Assembly: GCA_026120185.1 (NCBI GenBank)
Contig: JANUWF010001617.1
Coordinates: 682,001-746,000 of the forward strand
DNA: 64,000 nt
Source of the DNA: Voacanga thouarsii
Taxonomy: Eukaryota > Streptophyta > Magnoliopsida > Gentianales > Apocynaceae
Direction of reading: 5' to 3'
Below the pieces are notes generated by a model. That model saw only the letters and a list, made by a program, of their open reading frames with translations. It did no database searches and had not been told where the DNA came from. Numbering within the stretch: the first letter of the stretch is position 1; every line of letters starts with the position of its first letter. The translations under genes and the position numbers were made by a program. Shown here in pieces: positions 47,896 through 60,436 of the stretch.

Positions 47896-48240
47896 TCCTC
47901 CTTGTCTGTTTCTCTCCTCAGTCATCCCTCATCTATTCTCGCACATACCCTTTCATCTACCATTTCCCCTTCCTCATTGTCTCTTTCTCTCCTCAGTCCT
48001 CCCTCCCCTATTCCCGTACGTAACCTTTTATCTACCTTTTCCCCTTCCTCCTTGTCTCTTTCTCTCCTTAGTCATCTCTCCCCTATTCCCGCACATAACC
48101 TTTTGTCTACCTTTTTCCCTTCCTTCTTGTCTCATTTTCTCCTCAGTCATCCCTCCCTCCACCTGTCATCTACCTATTTCTCTTACTCCTTGTCTTTTTC
48201 TCTTCTCAGTCCTCATTCCTCTCTTCCCGCACAGATATAT
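47896..48240 (+). repeat. 75-bp pyrimidine-rich minisatellite
   Basis: TCCTCCTTGTCTSTTTCTCTCCT-type units begin at 47896, 47971, 48046 and 48121 with an exact 75-bp period. A shortened fifth unit starts near 48184. The period is a multiple of three, so a 132-codon Ser/Leu/Pro-rich frame (47869-48267) runs through it. It ends about 80 bp before the RKD start codon and could act as a promoter or 5'-UTR pyrimidine tract. Confidence 0.8.
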
Positions 48241-48317
48241 ATATATCCTTTAGTCATCAGTCATTAGTGGAAACCACAAAGGGATTGGGATTTCTTATTC
48301 GGTTCTCTTTCTCAGAG

Positions 48318-49227
48318 ATGGATAGTTGTAATTCGTTTGAGATGTGGTCAAATTTTGAATTAGCTTCCAAAGAAGAAGATTTTGATGTATTTTCCTTTCC
48401 AAGCCAACCACTTCCTCTTGATTTCAGGTGAGATACTTTTAAGGGATTTTTTTTTTTTTTTTGCTTTTCACCTATCTTCTTCATCTGGTTTGGTTTATTG
48501 TGTTATGAATCAGTGAAAGTTATGAACATGCTGTTTTGAATTTCCAATTTGAAATCCCTATTCAAGAGATTGTTTTGATACGGTTCCTCCGATAGAGGAT
48601 ATGCTTGTGCATGATCCTTTCTACTTCCTAATGAATTTTGAACAAAGTCAGAATATAGTTCTTGTGGAGGAAATGTCTGTTGAAGGTATCACTTCAGACG
48701 AAATTTCTATGGAGAAAGAGGTAATCAGGAGGCAGCAAAAGGAGAAGGGCAATAGCTCCAAGACACTATCAAGAGCAACTATTTCAAAATACTTTTACAT
48801 GACACTCATTCAGGTGGCCAAAGAACTAAATGTTTGCCGAACCGGTTTCAAAAAAAGATGTAAGGAGTTAAGAATTCGTCGATAGCCTTACAGGAAATTG
48901 ATGAGTTTGGAGACCCTAATCAAGAATGTTCAGGTTCTCTCACACACACACACTTGTGCATGAAGAACTAATAATTATATGGCCCTAAAGTTAACAAAAA
49001 ACTAATAATGTAAGAGCTTCCATTTAGATTTGCAGGGTTTGCGAAATGAAGAAGATGGAGTACATATGGCGGAGAAGAAGTTGAGAGAGGCCATTGAGAT
49101 ACTGGAATATGAGAAGAAGTTGATGGAAGAAATTCCTGATGCGAAGTTAGAAGACCAAACAAAAAGACTGAGACAAGCATGTTTCAAGGCCAACTATGAG
49201 AAGAGAAAACTCGTGGGGTCCATATAA
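48318..49227 (+). pseudogene. RKD-type (RWP-RK domain) transcription factor copy, disabled
   Basis: Exon 1 (48318-48427) begins MDSCNSFEMWSNFELA and ends at a GTGAGA donor. Exon 2 (48514-48933) encodes the middle region and the RWP-RK domain (LSRATISKYFYMTLIQVAKELN then GFKKRCKELRIRR). Exon 3 (49036-49227) follows a TTTGCAG acceptor and encodes the coiled C-terminal part ending [20 protein letters not shown], a strong RKD signature. Two disablements are visible. A one-base frame change near 48573 separates exon 1 and early exon 2 from the rest. A TAG at 48883-48885 occupies the position of the invariant Trp of RWP-RK (R-R-stop-P-Y-R-K). RKD proteins are plant nuclear regulators of egg-cell and germline identity. 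Retained introns show capture at DNA level, not retroposition. It lies wholly inside the CACTA element. Confidence 0.88.
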
Positions 49228-52200
49228 GAAGAGAAAACTCAAGGCAAACATGTTTCAAGCTTGAATAATATTTTGACAGAGTTGGTTGAATATGGTTGTT
49301 CTTATATCATGTAGTGTGGATCTAGAAAAAATTTTGACAGAGTTTTCTCTATAAATTGAATATTTTCCACCGTTCCACAAATCAATATCAACACTATAGT
49401 TCCACAATAACACTAGTTCCCTTTCACCAATAATCACAATATCAACACCAAATCTCCACATCAAATTTTCAACACTCCATCAACTTAACAAATCAACATT
49501 CAACAATTCAACAATACAAGAATTTTCAAAACAAATATGCTTCAGAAATATTCATAGAAATATTACAGCAAATAGGATTTCAATGCTCTCAGAAAGATTG
49601 AAGAAAAAAATTAAAAGGTTAAGAAAAATTAAATAGGATAATGTCAGTGGTATCTTACTTTAGCAGATTATTCCTCCAAGCTCGTGCAATTCATATTCAA
49701 ACAGGAGGTATATCCACGTATCATTTTGTTCAAAACAAATGTGCCAGTTCTATGACCAAAAATGCTAAAAGTCCATGGCTCATTTATCATTATCCAATGT
49801 TTTACTCAATCACCAAAATTGGAGAACAAAACATCAGAGAAGTCTTGAAAGTCAGCCTGTTATTTATACATATAGGGCATCTTGATTTACTATCAAGCAA
49901 GCTTTTTATACCAGTTTGACTATTTTGATGTCGAAAAAAATGAAAGGCGCTGAAGGATTTAAAAGGTTTTATTTTTATTCTCTATATTTCCTGAACACTG
50001 AAGGCTTTGTGTGCATATAATAGAAAATACAATAAAAGGAAAGAAATTCAGATTTTTTTTTTCATATTCAATGCTAAAGTAATTTTGATTTACAGGTAAA
50101 AAAAACAATATTAGGTTTTCTCTAGAATTTTTCAAAAAAAAAAAAAGAATAAACATTAGATAGTCAAGGACATCATGTTCATTTCATGCCACAGAGTTTA
50201 ACTCCTAAGTCAATTCCAATTGAACTTTTTACCTCCATAGATTTGTTTATTTATTTATTTTTTCATTGCAAAAAACAAATTTAGAGTTTTAGATTTGCAA
50301 TTGACTAAAGAATTGACAATTCCATCCTACACTAATACAAATACAAACCAAAAAAAGCTCCAGCTAAAAGGCGATGTCTAAACTACAATAATAAAATCCC
50401 AGCAAAAACCAAATCAAGCAAAAAAAATCCGGCGACAAGAAAGCTCTAAGTTGTGGAAAAGAATACTCAAAAAAAAAAAAACGAAAAAGAAAAGAAAAAC
50501 TAACATTTGGCAAGCATCGGCCCCGGATTGGGTTTCCGGTAAGTCATCCGCCAAGACCTCTTCACCTACAAATATCATCCGCAGAACGTGACATATATGG
50601 AATTTGGAAGAGAAGATGAAGAGTAAGTCAAAGCAAAGGCTGCCATTTGGATGCAGTGTCGGTGGAGAAGAAGATGGAGTTCAAATGTCAAATGCAAATA
50701 GAGGCAGCTACTTCTTTTTCATTTCTACATTGCAAAGTTGGAAAACGAAAGACAAGCAAAAAGCAAAAGCTTTTTTTTTTTTTTTTCAATTAGTGACTTT
50801 TTCATGGTGATGTTTTTCAAAGGGCTTGTTTTCTAATTTTTAATTTATTTTTCTAACTTTTTAGACACCAAATTAAAATTCAATCAACTTTTGGACCTTC
50901 TCTGTTTTAATTTTTCATAACTACATTCATATTTTCTATTTGACATGTTTTTTTTTCCCACAAAGTAAAAGTAAAAAAAGTATAAAAAAGAATTCAATCA
51001 CAAATGAAAATAATAACACAAATAAATGAATAATTTAAATAAAAATTATTAATGACATTCAAAAAAATTAAAATTTGAAAAGAGAATTAAAAGATGATGG
51101 GATGAGAGCATAGTAGTGTAGGTTAGTTCTAATATTAAACACTTACTTGAGTAAAGAAATATATAATATAAATATTTAGATTTAATCTCATAATGCTTTT
51201 TGACAGCAAGTTGTAATATTGCATGTGATTGACATGATTCTGCATTGGATGTGATTGAGATAATAAAACTGTCAAATTTATTAGTTGTGAAAATTTAAAA
51301 TATATAATTTTTAGAATGATGAAACTTTATTTTTTAATTTAAAAATATAGACATGTAATTTTATATGTCTAAATTTTTTTTATTAAATTATACAATTACT
51401 TAAAAATAATCATGACTTACTAATAATCTTATCTTGTCGTAAGAGTTAAATAAATTATACAATCTTATCTTGTCAAGTTAGTTGTGAAAATCAAATAATA
51501 CATATATTTATTTATTTAAGAAAATTTTAGTTATAAAAAATAAAAATATGAAAGTAAAGTATACCCATATTTCGTATAAATTTTTAATAATGTTTACTAC
51601 TAAATTAAATTTAACTCTTTACTTCTAAATTTTTTATAAAAAAAATTATAATATTATCTTTTAACTTATTATTTCATATAACAATATATATATATCCTTA
51701 TCATTTTAGGGGTGCCCGTCCATGTCTAATCACATACAAAGAAGGAAAAAAGAAAAAAGAAATATAGAAAGGAAAAGCTTTAACCAAAATGGGAAGACCT
51801 CAAGAAAACTATGTAGTCATAATGCCGTCAACAATTATATAAATTATTGAAGATGGAGAAAGAGACAGAGGAAAGAGGTGAGAGATTTGTCTGGGCCAAG
51901 ACTAAGCTAACAAACAAAAGTAATAAAGGAAAAAGAAAATCGGTGGGAAACAAAACAAATTAAAGAAGACAAATGGATGAAGACAAATTGAAGAAGACAA
52001 ATTGCAGAAGACAAATGAACCAAATGCTATGCAAATCTGAAATTGGATGAAGACTAAATGAATTAGGATACGGTCAAATAAGAAGTAATAAAGTTCTATT
52101 ATTTTCTTTATAACTTTTTTTCAATCATCATTAGAAAATTGTAAACGTATAAAAACAAGTAATGCAAGTGACATAAATTGAAGGAATATTTTTAACACAA

Positions 52201-52501
52201 CAAGCTATTGTAAGAAAATTTTAAAGAAAAAGAGTAAATTACTTTAATTAGAAATTATAAAATTACTTTAAAAATTAAGAATGTTATAATTTAATAAAAT
52301 AATAAATGATAAAAGTCAATTAAAAAAACAATGAACATATATTTGATTTCTCAGGATAATAGATAATTTAAAATAAAAATAAATAAAGACCACAAATATT
52401 TTAAGAAGAAAAGAATAGCCAATATAATTACAATCCAAATATAATTACATTTGTCAATTGATTGCGTCTTAGTTTTATCAATTACCTTAAAAATTAAGAA
52501 T
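49228..52501. other. Non-coding CACTA interior
   Basis: AT-rich sequence without a recognisable gene. Immediately after the RKD stop about 25 bp of its last exon are partly repeated (AAGAGAAAACTC at 49201 and 49230). At 50580-50700 a less AT-rich stretch contains GAAGAAGATGGAGTTCAAATG, faintly resembling RKD exon 3 (GAAGAAGATGGAGTACATATG at 49048), too short to call. At 51960-52015 GAAGACAAAT is repeated about five times. Nothing else could be identified. Confidence 0.5.
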
Positions 52502-52857
52502 TATTATGAATTATTGGAATCTTTATTAATTAGTGGAGGCTCCACTAATTATGGATTTATGTGAATTATTATAGAAGATTTTTATGGATGTCCACCATTT
52601 AGTGGAGACACCACTAATTGAGATTAGTGGAAGATGATGTATGCCATGATGTAATCCACTAATTAGAGCTTTATAAATAGAGCTATTCTCTAAGCTTGTA
52701 AGACACCATTATTTTGTGAAAGAAAGATTAGTGAAAGAAAGATTAGAGAAAATTGTGAGAGAAAAGAAAGAGAAAAATTCTTGTGCAAAGAATAGTTAGA
52801 ATTTTCTTAATGTGTAGTGTGTAGATTTTATTCTAATACTACCCTAATTTTATAACA
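52502..52857 (+). repeat. Left-arm LTR of the Copia A palindrome
   Basis: 356 bp, ends TTTTATAACA and is followed by CGTTATCAGCACGAG, as in the complete copy. It starts TATTATG instead of TGTTATG. It is an inverted partner of 60437-60789. As a 5' LTR it would drive transcription toward the centre of the palindrome. Confidence 0.9.
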
Positions 52858-52949
52858 CGTTATCAGCACGAGTCTCTACCGGTACAAAAGCCAGAAGACT
52901 AAGCACGAGTTTCTGCCGTTACCAAAGCCAGAAGACAGGTACGCATTTA

Positions 52950-54026
52950 TTGATCTCTATGGCTAACATCTCTAAACTCGAATTTGTAGCCCTTGATATT
53001 TCTGGAAAAAATTATATGTCATGGGTTTTCGATACAGAAATGCATCTAAATGCTGAAGGCTTTAGTGAAACTATTCAAGCAAATAATAGTGCATCTGCAC
53101 AATACAAGGCTAAAGCTTTGATTTTTATTCGTCGTCATCTTGATGAAAATTTGAAAATGGAATATCTTACCGAAAAAGATCCATATGGCCTGTGGATAAA
53201 TTTAAAAGAAAGATTTAACCACCTGAAGATAGTCGTACTACCTACTGCACGGTATGAATGGTTGCACCTGAAGTTGCAAGATTTTAAAACCGTGAATGAA
53301 TATAGCTCCGCAATGTATAAAATTACATCTCAATTAAAATTATGCGGAGAAAAAGTGACTGATGAAGATATGTTGGAGAAGACATTCTCCACCTTTCATG
53401 CCTCGAATATTGTCCTGCAAGCAACAATATCGAGAAAAGGAGTATACAAAATTTACTGATTTAATTACTGCCCTCCTCATTGCAGAGAAAAATAATGAGT
53501 TATTATTGAGAAATCATGAAGCCAAACCAACTGGCTCAACAGCACTCCCAGAAGTGAATGCTGTTGGCTCCAGTAGAAGCCATCGTTATAGTCGTGGTCG
53601 TGACCGTGGCCGTGACCGTGGTCGTGGTTATGGTCGTAGACACGCTCGATATTTCCCTTATCACAATTATAATCAAACTGTGAGAAATACGGCCACCAAG
53701 TGAAACAGAAAAGATCATAAGGGAAAAGAAAAAGAAATTGAAGAAAAGCATGAGGATATATGTTATAGATGTGGCATGAAAGGTCATTGGTCACGAAATC
53801 GTCAGATGCGGCTAAGCATTTAGTTGAATTGTATCAAGCTTCATTGAAAAATAAAAATGTGGAAGCAAATTTTTCTCAACATCCAATAAATAATGTTGAT
53901 GATGATGATATTGATCCTGAAGATCTTAATATCAATATTACCCATGTGGATGTATCAGATTTTTTTGAACACCCAGACGGTAGGATAGACCATTTAATTG
54001 GTGATGGCAGTGTCCAGAAAAACTAA
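52950..54026 (+). pseudogene. Left-arm Copia A gag, frameshifted
   Basis: MISMANISKLEFVALD through LKLCGEKVTDEDMLEKTFST is open to 53459. The frame then shifts (overlapping frame 53362-53703 with RGRDRGRDRGRGYGRRHARY). A TGA at about 53701 and another frame change precede the zinc knuckle region (CYRCGMKGHWSRN) and the acidic tail ending DHLIGDGSVQKN at 54026. Confidence 0.88.
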
Positions 54027-54108
54027 AGCCTCACCTTGATATTTTTGTATTTTCATTTTCATTCTATTCTAATAATATTTACGTTTACATATATATATTT
54101 GTGTTCAG

Positions 54109-56757
54109 ATGGCTGTTGTTAATGATGATGTATGCATTATTGATAGTGGAACTACACACACCATACTAAAAAATGAGAAATATTTTTCTGATCTCAAAAT
54201 GGGAGAAATAAATATTTATAATATAAACGGTAGTGCAAATGTAATTGAGGGCTCCGGAAGAGCTAGTATATTGTTGCCTAAAGGAACAACAATTATTATT
54301 GATAAGGCACTATTTTCCTCAAAATTCAGAAGAAATTTATTGAGTTTTAAAGATATCCGCAGAAATGGGTATCATGTTGAAACAAATGAGGAAAATGGGA
54401 TTGAGCATCTTTTTATTACTCAAATGCATTTGGGTAAGAAATCGGTATTAGAAAAACTGCATTATTTTTCTACTGGTCTATATTTTGTAAAAATACGTAC
54501 AATTGAAATTCATCATCTAGTAAACCAGAAGTTTACTGATCCTATTACTTTCAGCATTTGGCATGACCGGTTGGGTCATCCGGGATCTACCATGATGAGA
54601 AGAATTATTAAGAATACACATGGTCATCCTTTAAAAAATAAAAGGATATTAACATCAGAAAAATTCGCATGTACTGCATGTTCCCTAGGAAAATTAATTG
54701 TTAAACCATCACCAATAAAAGTAGGAGCTGAAGGTCCTACATTTCTCGAACGGATTCACGGAGATATTTGTGGACCTATTGATCCACCATGTGGACCGTT
54801 CAAATATTTTATGGTCTTAATTGATGCATCATCCCGATGGTCACATGTATGTTTATTATCTACTCGCAACCTGGCATTTGCGAGATTACTCGCTTAAATA
54901 ATTAAATTACGAGTACAATTTCTGGACCATCACATTAAAAATATCTGTTTGGATAATGCTGGTGAATTTTCATCACATGCTTTTGATGTATATTGCATGT
55001 CAATTGGGATTAATGTTGAACATCCTGTAGCTCATGTTCACACACAAAATGGTCTTGCTGAATCTTTGATTAAACGATTACAATGAATTGCTAGGCCATT
55101 ATTAATGAAAACAAATCTCCCAACATCTGCCTGGGGACATGCTATTCTACATGCTGCAACACTTGTACGTATAAGACCAGCTAGTTATCATAAATTCTCT
55201 CCTTTGCAATTGGCTTTTGGGTCAGAACCAAATATTGCTCATTTAAGAATTTTTGGGTGTCTTGTATATATTCCAATTGCACCAAACCAACGTACAAAGA
55301 TGGGTCCTCAAAGAAGAAAGGGGATATACGTTGGATATGATTCTCTCTCTATTATCAGGTATGTTGAACCCCTGACAGGAGATGTATTAACAGCAAGATT
55401 TGCTGATTGTCATTTTGATGAATCATTATTCCCTAAATTAGGAGGAGAACCAAAACAGCATAAAAAGGATCTTGCTTGGACAACATCATTAAATTATCTT
55501 GATCCGCGCATAAGCGCATGTGAACTTGAAGTTCAAAAGATAATTCATTTGCAAAGCATTGCAAATCAAATGCCAGACACTTTTGTTGACTCTAGAAGAG
55601 TTACAAAATCGCATATTCCAGCTATAAATGCTCCTATTCGAATTGAAGTTCCAGCAGAACAAAATATTATACCTATAGCTGCTGAGTCAAAAACACGCCA
55701 GAAGCATGGCCGACCTCTTGGTTCTAAAGATAAAAATCCTCGAAAGAAAAGAGGATTAAATGATCCAGAAGATCATATTGAAGAAAAGAATGATAAAGAC
55801 CAAGAGAGAACTAATGACAAAGAACCAGAAGTTGATGAAAGTAACACTGAAATTTCTATCAATTATACCACTTCCGGTAGAAGTTGGAATCGGATAGAAA
55901 CTGTTATTGATAATATATTTGCATACAATATATCTCTTGATGTTAGACAGGATAATGATGATCCTGAACCAATATCAGTTGATGAATGTCGGCATAGAAA
56001 AGATTGGCTGCAATGGAAAGATACGATTCAATCGGAGTTAAATGCACTGACAAAACGTGAAGTCTTCGGACCCTGCAGTCCGAACACCAGAAGGTGTAAA
56101 ACCTGTTGGTTACAAATGGATATTTGTGCGAAAGCGCAATAAAAAGAGTGAAATCGTTCGATATAAAGCGCAATTAGTAGCCCAAGGTTTTTCACAAAGA
56201 CCAGGTATTGACTATGATGGAACTTATTCTCCTGTTGTTGATGCTATTACACTCCGATATCTTATCAGTTTGGCAGTACATGAAAAGATAGATATGCGCT
56301 TATTAGATGTTGTCACTGCTTACTGGTATGGAAATTTAGAAAATGATGTTTACATGAAAATCCCCGAAGGATTTCATATGCCTGAAGCATATAAACATTA
56401 TCCTCGTGAAAATTACTCCATCAAGTTGCAGAAATCTTTATATGGCCTGAAGCAATTTGGGCGCATGTGGTTCACACGTCTTAGTGAATATTTATTAAAA
56501 GTGGGATTTAAAAATGACCAGGTATGTCCATGTGTTTTTATTAAGAAATCTGGTTCTAAATTTGTGATATTAGCTATATATGTTGATGATATTAATCTTA
56601 TTGGAACTTCTGAAGAGCTCCAAGAAACAATTGATTATTTAAAAAGAGAATTCGAAATCAAGGATTTTGGTAAAACCAAATTTTGCCTTGGTTTACAAAA
56701 TTGAACATTTGGAGAGTGGAACATTTATTCATCAATCAACATATACAGCAAAAGTGC
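54109..56757 (+). pseudogene. Left-arm Copia A pol, truncated in RT/RNase H
   Basis: Protease (IDSGTTHT) plus pre-integrase (WHDRLGHPGSTMM, CTACSLGK) and the first integrase motif are in one 262-codon frame (54109-54897). After a TAA and TGA the rest of the integrase and linker follow (55105-56142). RT with AQGFSQRPGIDYDGTYSPV and YVDD is in another frame (56057-56704). The arm stops shortly after, at CAGCAAAAGTGCTAAAA, where the inverted copy begins. The remainder of RNase H and the 3' LTR are absent. Confidence 0.88.
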
Positions 56758-56764
56758 TAAAAAC

Positions 56765-59184
56765 GCATGGACATACCTGGTCATTTTTAAATCCCGCTTT
56801 CAATAAATATTCACTAAGACGTGTAAACCACATGCGCCCAGATTGCTTCAGGCCATATAATGATTTCTGCAACTTGATGGAGTAATTTTCACGAGGATAA
56901 TGTTTATATGCTTCGAGCATATGAAATCCTTCGAGGATTTTCATGTAAACATCATTTTCTAAATTTCCATACAAGTAAGCAGATGACAACATCTAATAGG
57001 CGCATATCTATCTTTTCATGTACTCGCCAAATTGATAAGATATCTGAGTGTAATAGCATCAACAACGAGTAGAATAAGTTTCATCATAATCAATACCGAT
57101 CTTTGTGAAAAACCTTGGGCTACTAATCGCGCTTTATATCGAACTATTTCACTCTTTTCATTGCGCTTTCGCACAAATATCCATTTGTAGCCAACAGGTT
57201 TTATACCTTCGGTGTTCGGACTGCAGTCCGAAGACTTCACGTTTTGCCGATGCATTTAACTCCGATTGAATCGCATCTTTCCATTGCAGCCAATCTTTTC
57301 TATGCCGACATTCATCAACTCATATTGGTTCAGGATCATCATTATCCTGTGTAACATCAAGAGATATATTGTATGCAAATATATTATCAATAACAGTTTC
57401 TATCCGATTCCAACTTCTACCGAAGTGGTATAATTGATAGAAATTTCAGTGTTACTTTCATCAACTTCGGTTCTTTGTCATCGATTCTCTCTTGGTCTTT
57501 ATCATTCTTTTCTTTAATATGATCTTCTGGATCATTTAATCCTCTTTTCTTTCGAGGATTTTTATCTTTAGAACCAAGAGGTCGGCCACGCTTCGGCGTG
57601 TTTTTGACTCAGCAACTATAGGTATAATATTTTGTTCTGCTGGAACTTCAATTCGAATAGGAGCATTTATAGCTGGAATATGCGATTTTGTAACTCTTCT
57701 GGAGTCAACAAAAGCGTCTGGCATTTGATTTGCAATGCTTTGCAAATGAATTATCTTTTGAACTTCAAGTTCACATGCGCTTGTGCGCGGATCAAGATAA
57801 TTTAATGATGTTGTCCAAGCAAGATCCTTTTTATGACTGTTTTGGTTCTCCCCTAATTTAGGGAATAATGATTCATCAAAATGACAATCAACAAATCTTG
57901 TCGTGAATACATCTCCGTCAGGGGTTCAACATACCGATAATAGAGGGAGAATCATATCCAACGTATATCCCATTTCTTCTTTGAGGACCCATCTTTGTAC
58001 GTTGGTTTGGTGCAATTGGAATATATACAACACACCCAAAAATTCTTAAATGAGCAATATTTGGTTCTGACCCAAAAGCCAATTGCAAAGGAGAGAATTT
58101 ATGATAACTAGCTGGTCTTATACGTACAAGTGTTGCAGCATGTAGAATAGCATGTCCCCAGGCAGATGTTGGGAGATTTGTTTTCATTAATAATGGTCTA
58201 GCAATTAATTGTAATCGTTTAATCAAAGATTCAACAAGACCATTCTGTGTGTGAACATGAGCTACAGGATGTTCAACATTAATCCCAATTGACATGCAAT
58301 ATACATCAAAAGCATGTGATGAAAATTCACCAGCATTATCCAAACGGATATTTTTAATGTGATGGTCCGAAAATTGTGCTCGTAATTTAATTATTTGAGT
58401 AAGTAATCTTGTAAACGTCAGGTTGCGAGTAGATAATAAACATACATGTGACCATCGGGATGATGCATCAATTAAGACCATAAAATATTTGAACGGTCCA
58501 CATGGTGGATCAATAGGTCCACAAATATCTCCGTGAATCTGTTCGAGAAATGTAGGACTTTCAGCTCCTACTTTTATTGGTGATGGTTTAACAATTAATT
58601 TTCCTAGGGAACATGCAGTACATGCGAATTTTTCTGATGTTAATATCCTTTTATTTTTTAAAGGATGACCATGTGTATTCTCAATGATTCTTCTCATCAT
58701 GGTAGATCCCGGATGACCCAACCGGTCATGCCAAATGCTAAAAGTAATAGGATCAGTAAACTTCTGGTTTACTAGATGATGAATTTCAATTGTACGTATT
58801 TTTACAAAATATAGACCAGTAGAAAAAAGACGGCAGTTTTTCTAATACCGATTTCTTGCCCAAATGCATTTGAGTAATAAAAAGATGCTCAATCACATTT
58901 TCCTCATTTGTTTCAACATGATACCCATTTCTGCGGATATCTTTAAAACTCAATAAATTTCTTCTAGATTTTGAGAAAAATAGTGCCTTATCAATAATAA
59001 TTGTTGTTCCTTTAGGCAACAATATACTAGCTCTTCCGGAGCCCTCAATTACATTTGCACTACCGTTTATCGTATAAATATTTATTTCTCCCATTTTGAG
59101 ATCAGAAAAATATTTCTCATTTTTTAGTATGGTGTGTGTAGTTCCACTATCAATAATGCATACATCATCATTAATAACAGCCAT
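56765..59184 (-). pseudogene. Right-arm Copia A pol, truncated, with many small indels
   Basis: Minus-strand frames: protease 59184-58786; pre-integrase plus integrase core 58721-57918 (GHPGSTMM, HGDICGPIDPP, DNAGEFSSHAF, NGLVESL); linker 57745-57536; RT N-terminal part 57255-57016; RT 56992-56732 ending near NDQVCPCVF. The YVDD motif lies beyond the truncation. Between about 56880 and 57950 there are unusually many one-base indels relative to the other copies, several at CNG trinucleotides (see findings). Confidence 0.87.
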
Positions 59185-59259
59185 CTGAACACAAATATAT
59201 ATATGTAAACGTAAATATTATTATAATAGAATGAAAATGAAAATACAAAAATATCAGGG

Positions 59260-60344
59260 TGAGGCTTTAGTTCTTTTGGACACTTGCCATCACCAATTAA
59301 ATGGTCTATCCTACCGTCTGGGTGTTCAAAAAAATCCGATACATCCATATGGGTAATATTGATATTAAGATCTTCAGGATCACTATCGTCATCCTCAACA
59401 TTATTTATTGGATGTTGAGAAAAATTTGCTTCCACATTTTTATTTTTCAATGAAGCTTGATACAATTCAACTAAATGCTTAGCCGTACGACAGTTTCGTG
59501 ACCAATGACCTTTCATGCCACATCTATAACATATATCCTCATGCTTTTCTTCAATTTCTTTTTCTTTTCCCTTTTGATCTTTTCTGTTCCACTTCAGGTG
59601 GCCAGTATTTCTCACAGTTTGATTATAATTGTGATAAGGGAAATATCGAGCGTGTCTACGACCATAACCACGACCACGGTCACGGCCACGGCCACGACCA
59701 CGACTATAACAATGGCTTCTGCTGGAGCCAACAGCATTCACTTCTAGGAGTGTTGTAGAGCCAGTTGGTCTGGCTTCATGATTTCTCAATAATAACTCAT
59801 TATTTTTCTCTGCAATGAGGAGGGCAGTAATTAAATCTGTAAATTTTGTATACCCCTTTTCTCGATATTGTTGCTGCAGGACAATATTCGAGGCATGAAA
59901 GGTGGAGAATGTCTTCTCCAACATATCTTCATCAGTCACTTTTTCTCCGCATAATTTTAATTGAGATGTAATTTTATACATTGCGGAGCTATATTCATTC
60001 ACGGTTTTAAAATCTTGCAACCTCAGGTGCAACCATTCATACCGTGCAGTAGGTAGTACGACCATCTTCAGGTGGTCAAATCTTTCTTTTAAATTTACCC
60101 ACAGGCCATATGGATCTTTTTCGGTAAGATATTCCATTTTCAAATTTTCATCGAGATGACGACGAATAAAAATCAAAGCTTTAGCCTTGTGTTGTGCAGA
60201 TGCACTATTATTTGCTTGAATAGTTTCACTAAGGCCTTCAGCATTTAGATGCATTTCTGCATCGAGAACCCATGACATATAATTTTTTCCAGAAATATCA
60301 AGGGCTACAAATTCGAGTTTCGCGATGTTAGCCATAGAGATCAA
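59260..60344 (-). CDS. Right-arm Copia A gag, apparently intact with zinc knuckle
   Basis: One uninterrupted frame from MISMANIAKLEFVALD at 60344 through the RGRGRDRGRGYGRRHARY basic tract, the CCHC knuckle CYRCGMKGHWSRNC and the acidic segment ending DHLIGDGKCPKEL. The frame stays open to 59124 only because a one-base insertion (GACACTTGCC at about 59280) replaces the usual stop region. Of the three young Copia A gag copies here this is the only one without an early stop. It would encode an RNA-binding capsid-like protein if expressed. Confidence 0.82.
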
Positions 60345-60436
60345 TAAATGCGTACCTGTCTTCTGGCTTTGGTAACGGCAGAAACTCGTGCTTAGTCTTC
60401 TGGCTTTTGTACCGGTAGAGACTCGTGCTGATAACG

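Noticed and set aside
47869..48267. 132-codon Ser/Leu/Pro-rich frame
   Set aside because: It is produced by the 75-bp pyrimidine-rich minisatellite, whose period is a multiple of three.
50604..50810. Possible second RKD fragment (EEDGVQM resembling EEDGVHM of exon 3)
   Set aside because: The match is only about 20 bp of purine-rich sequence and surrounding residues do not follow the RKD pattern.
59498..59758. His/Thr-rich frames such as those at 59498-59758, 53477-53794 and 19856-20105
   Set aside because: They are antisense shadows of the Gly/Arg-rich tract in Copia A gag, present wherever that gag is present.
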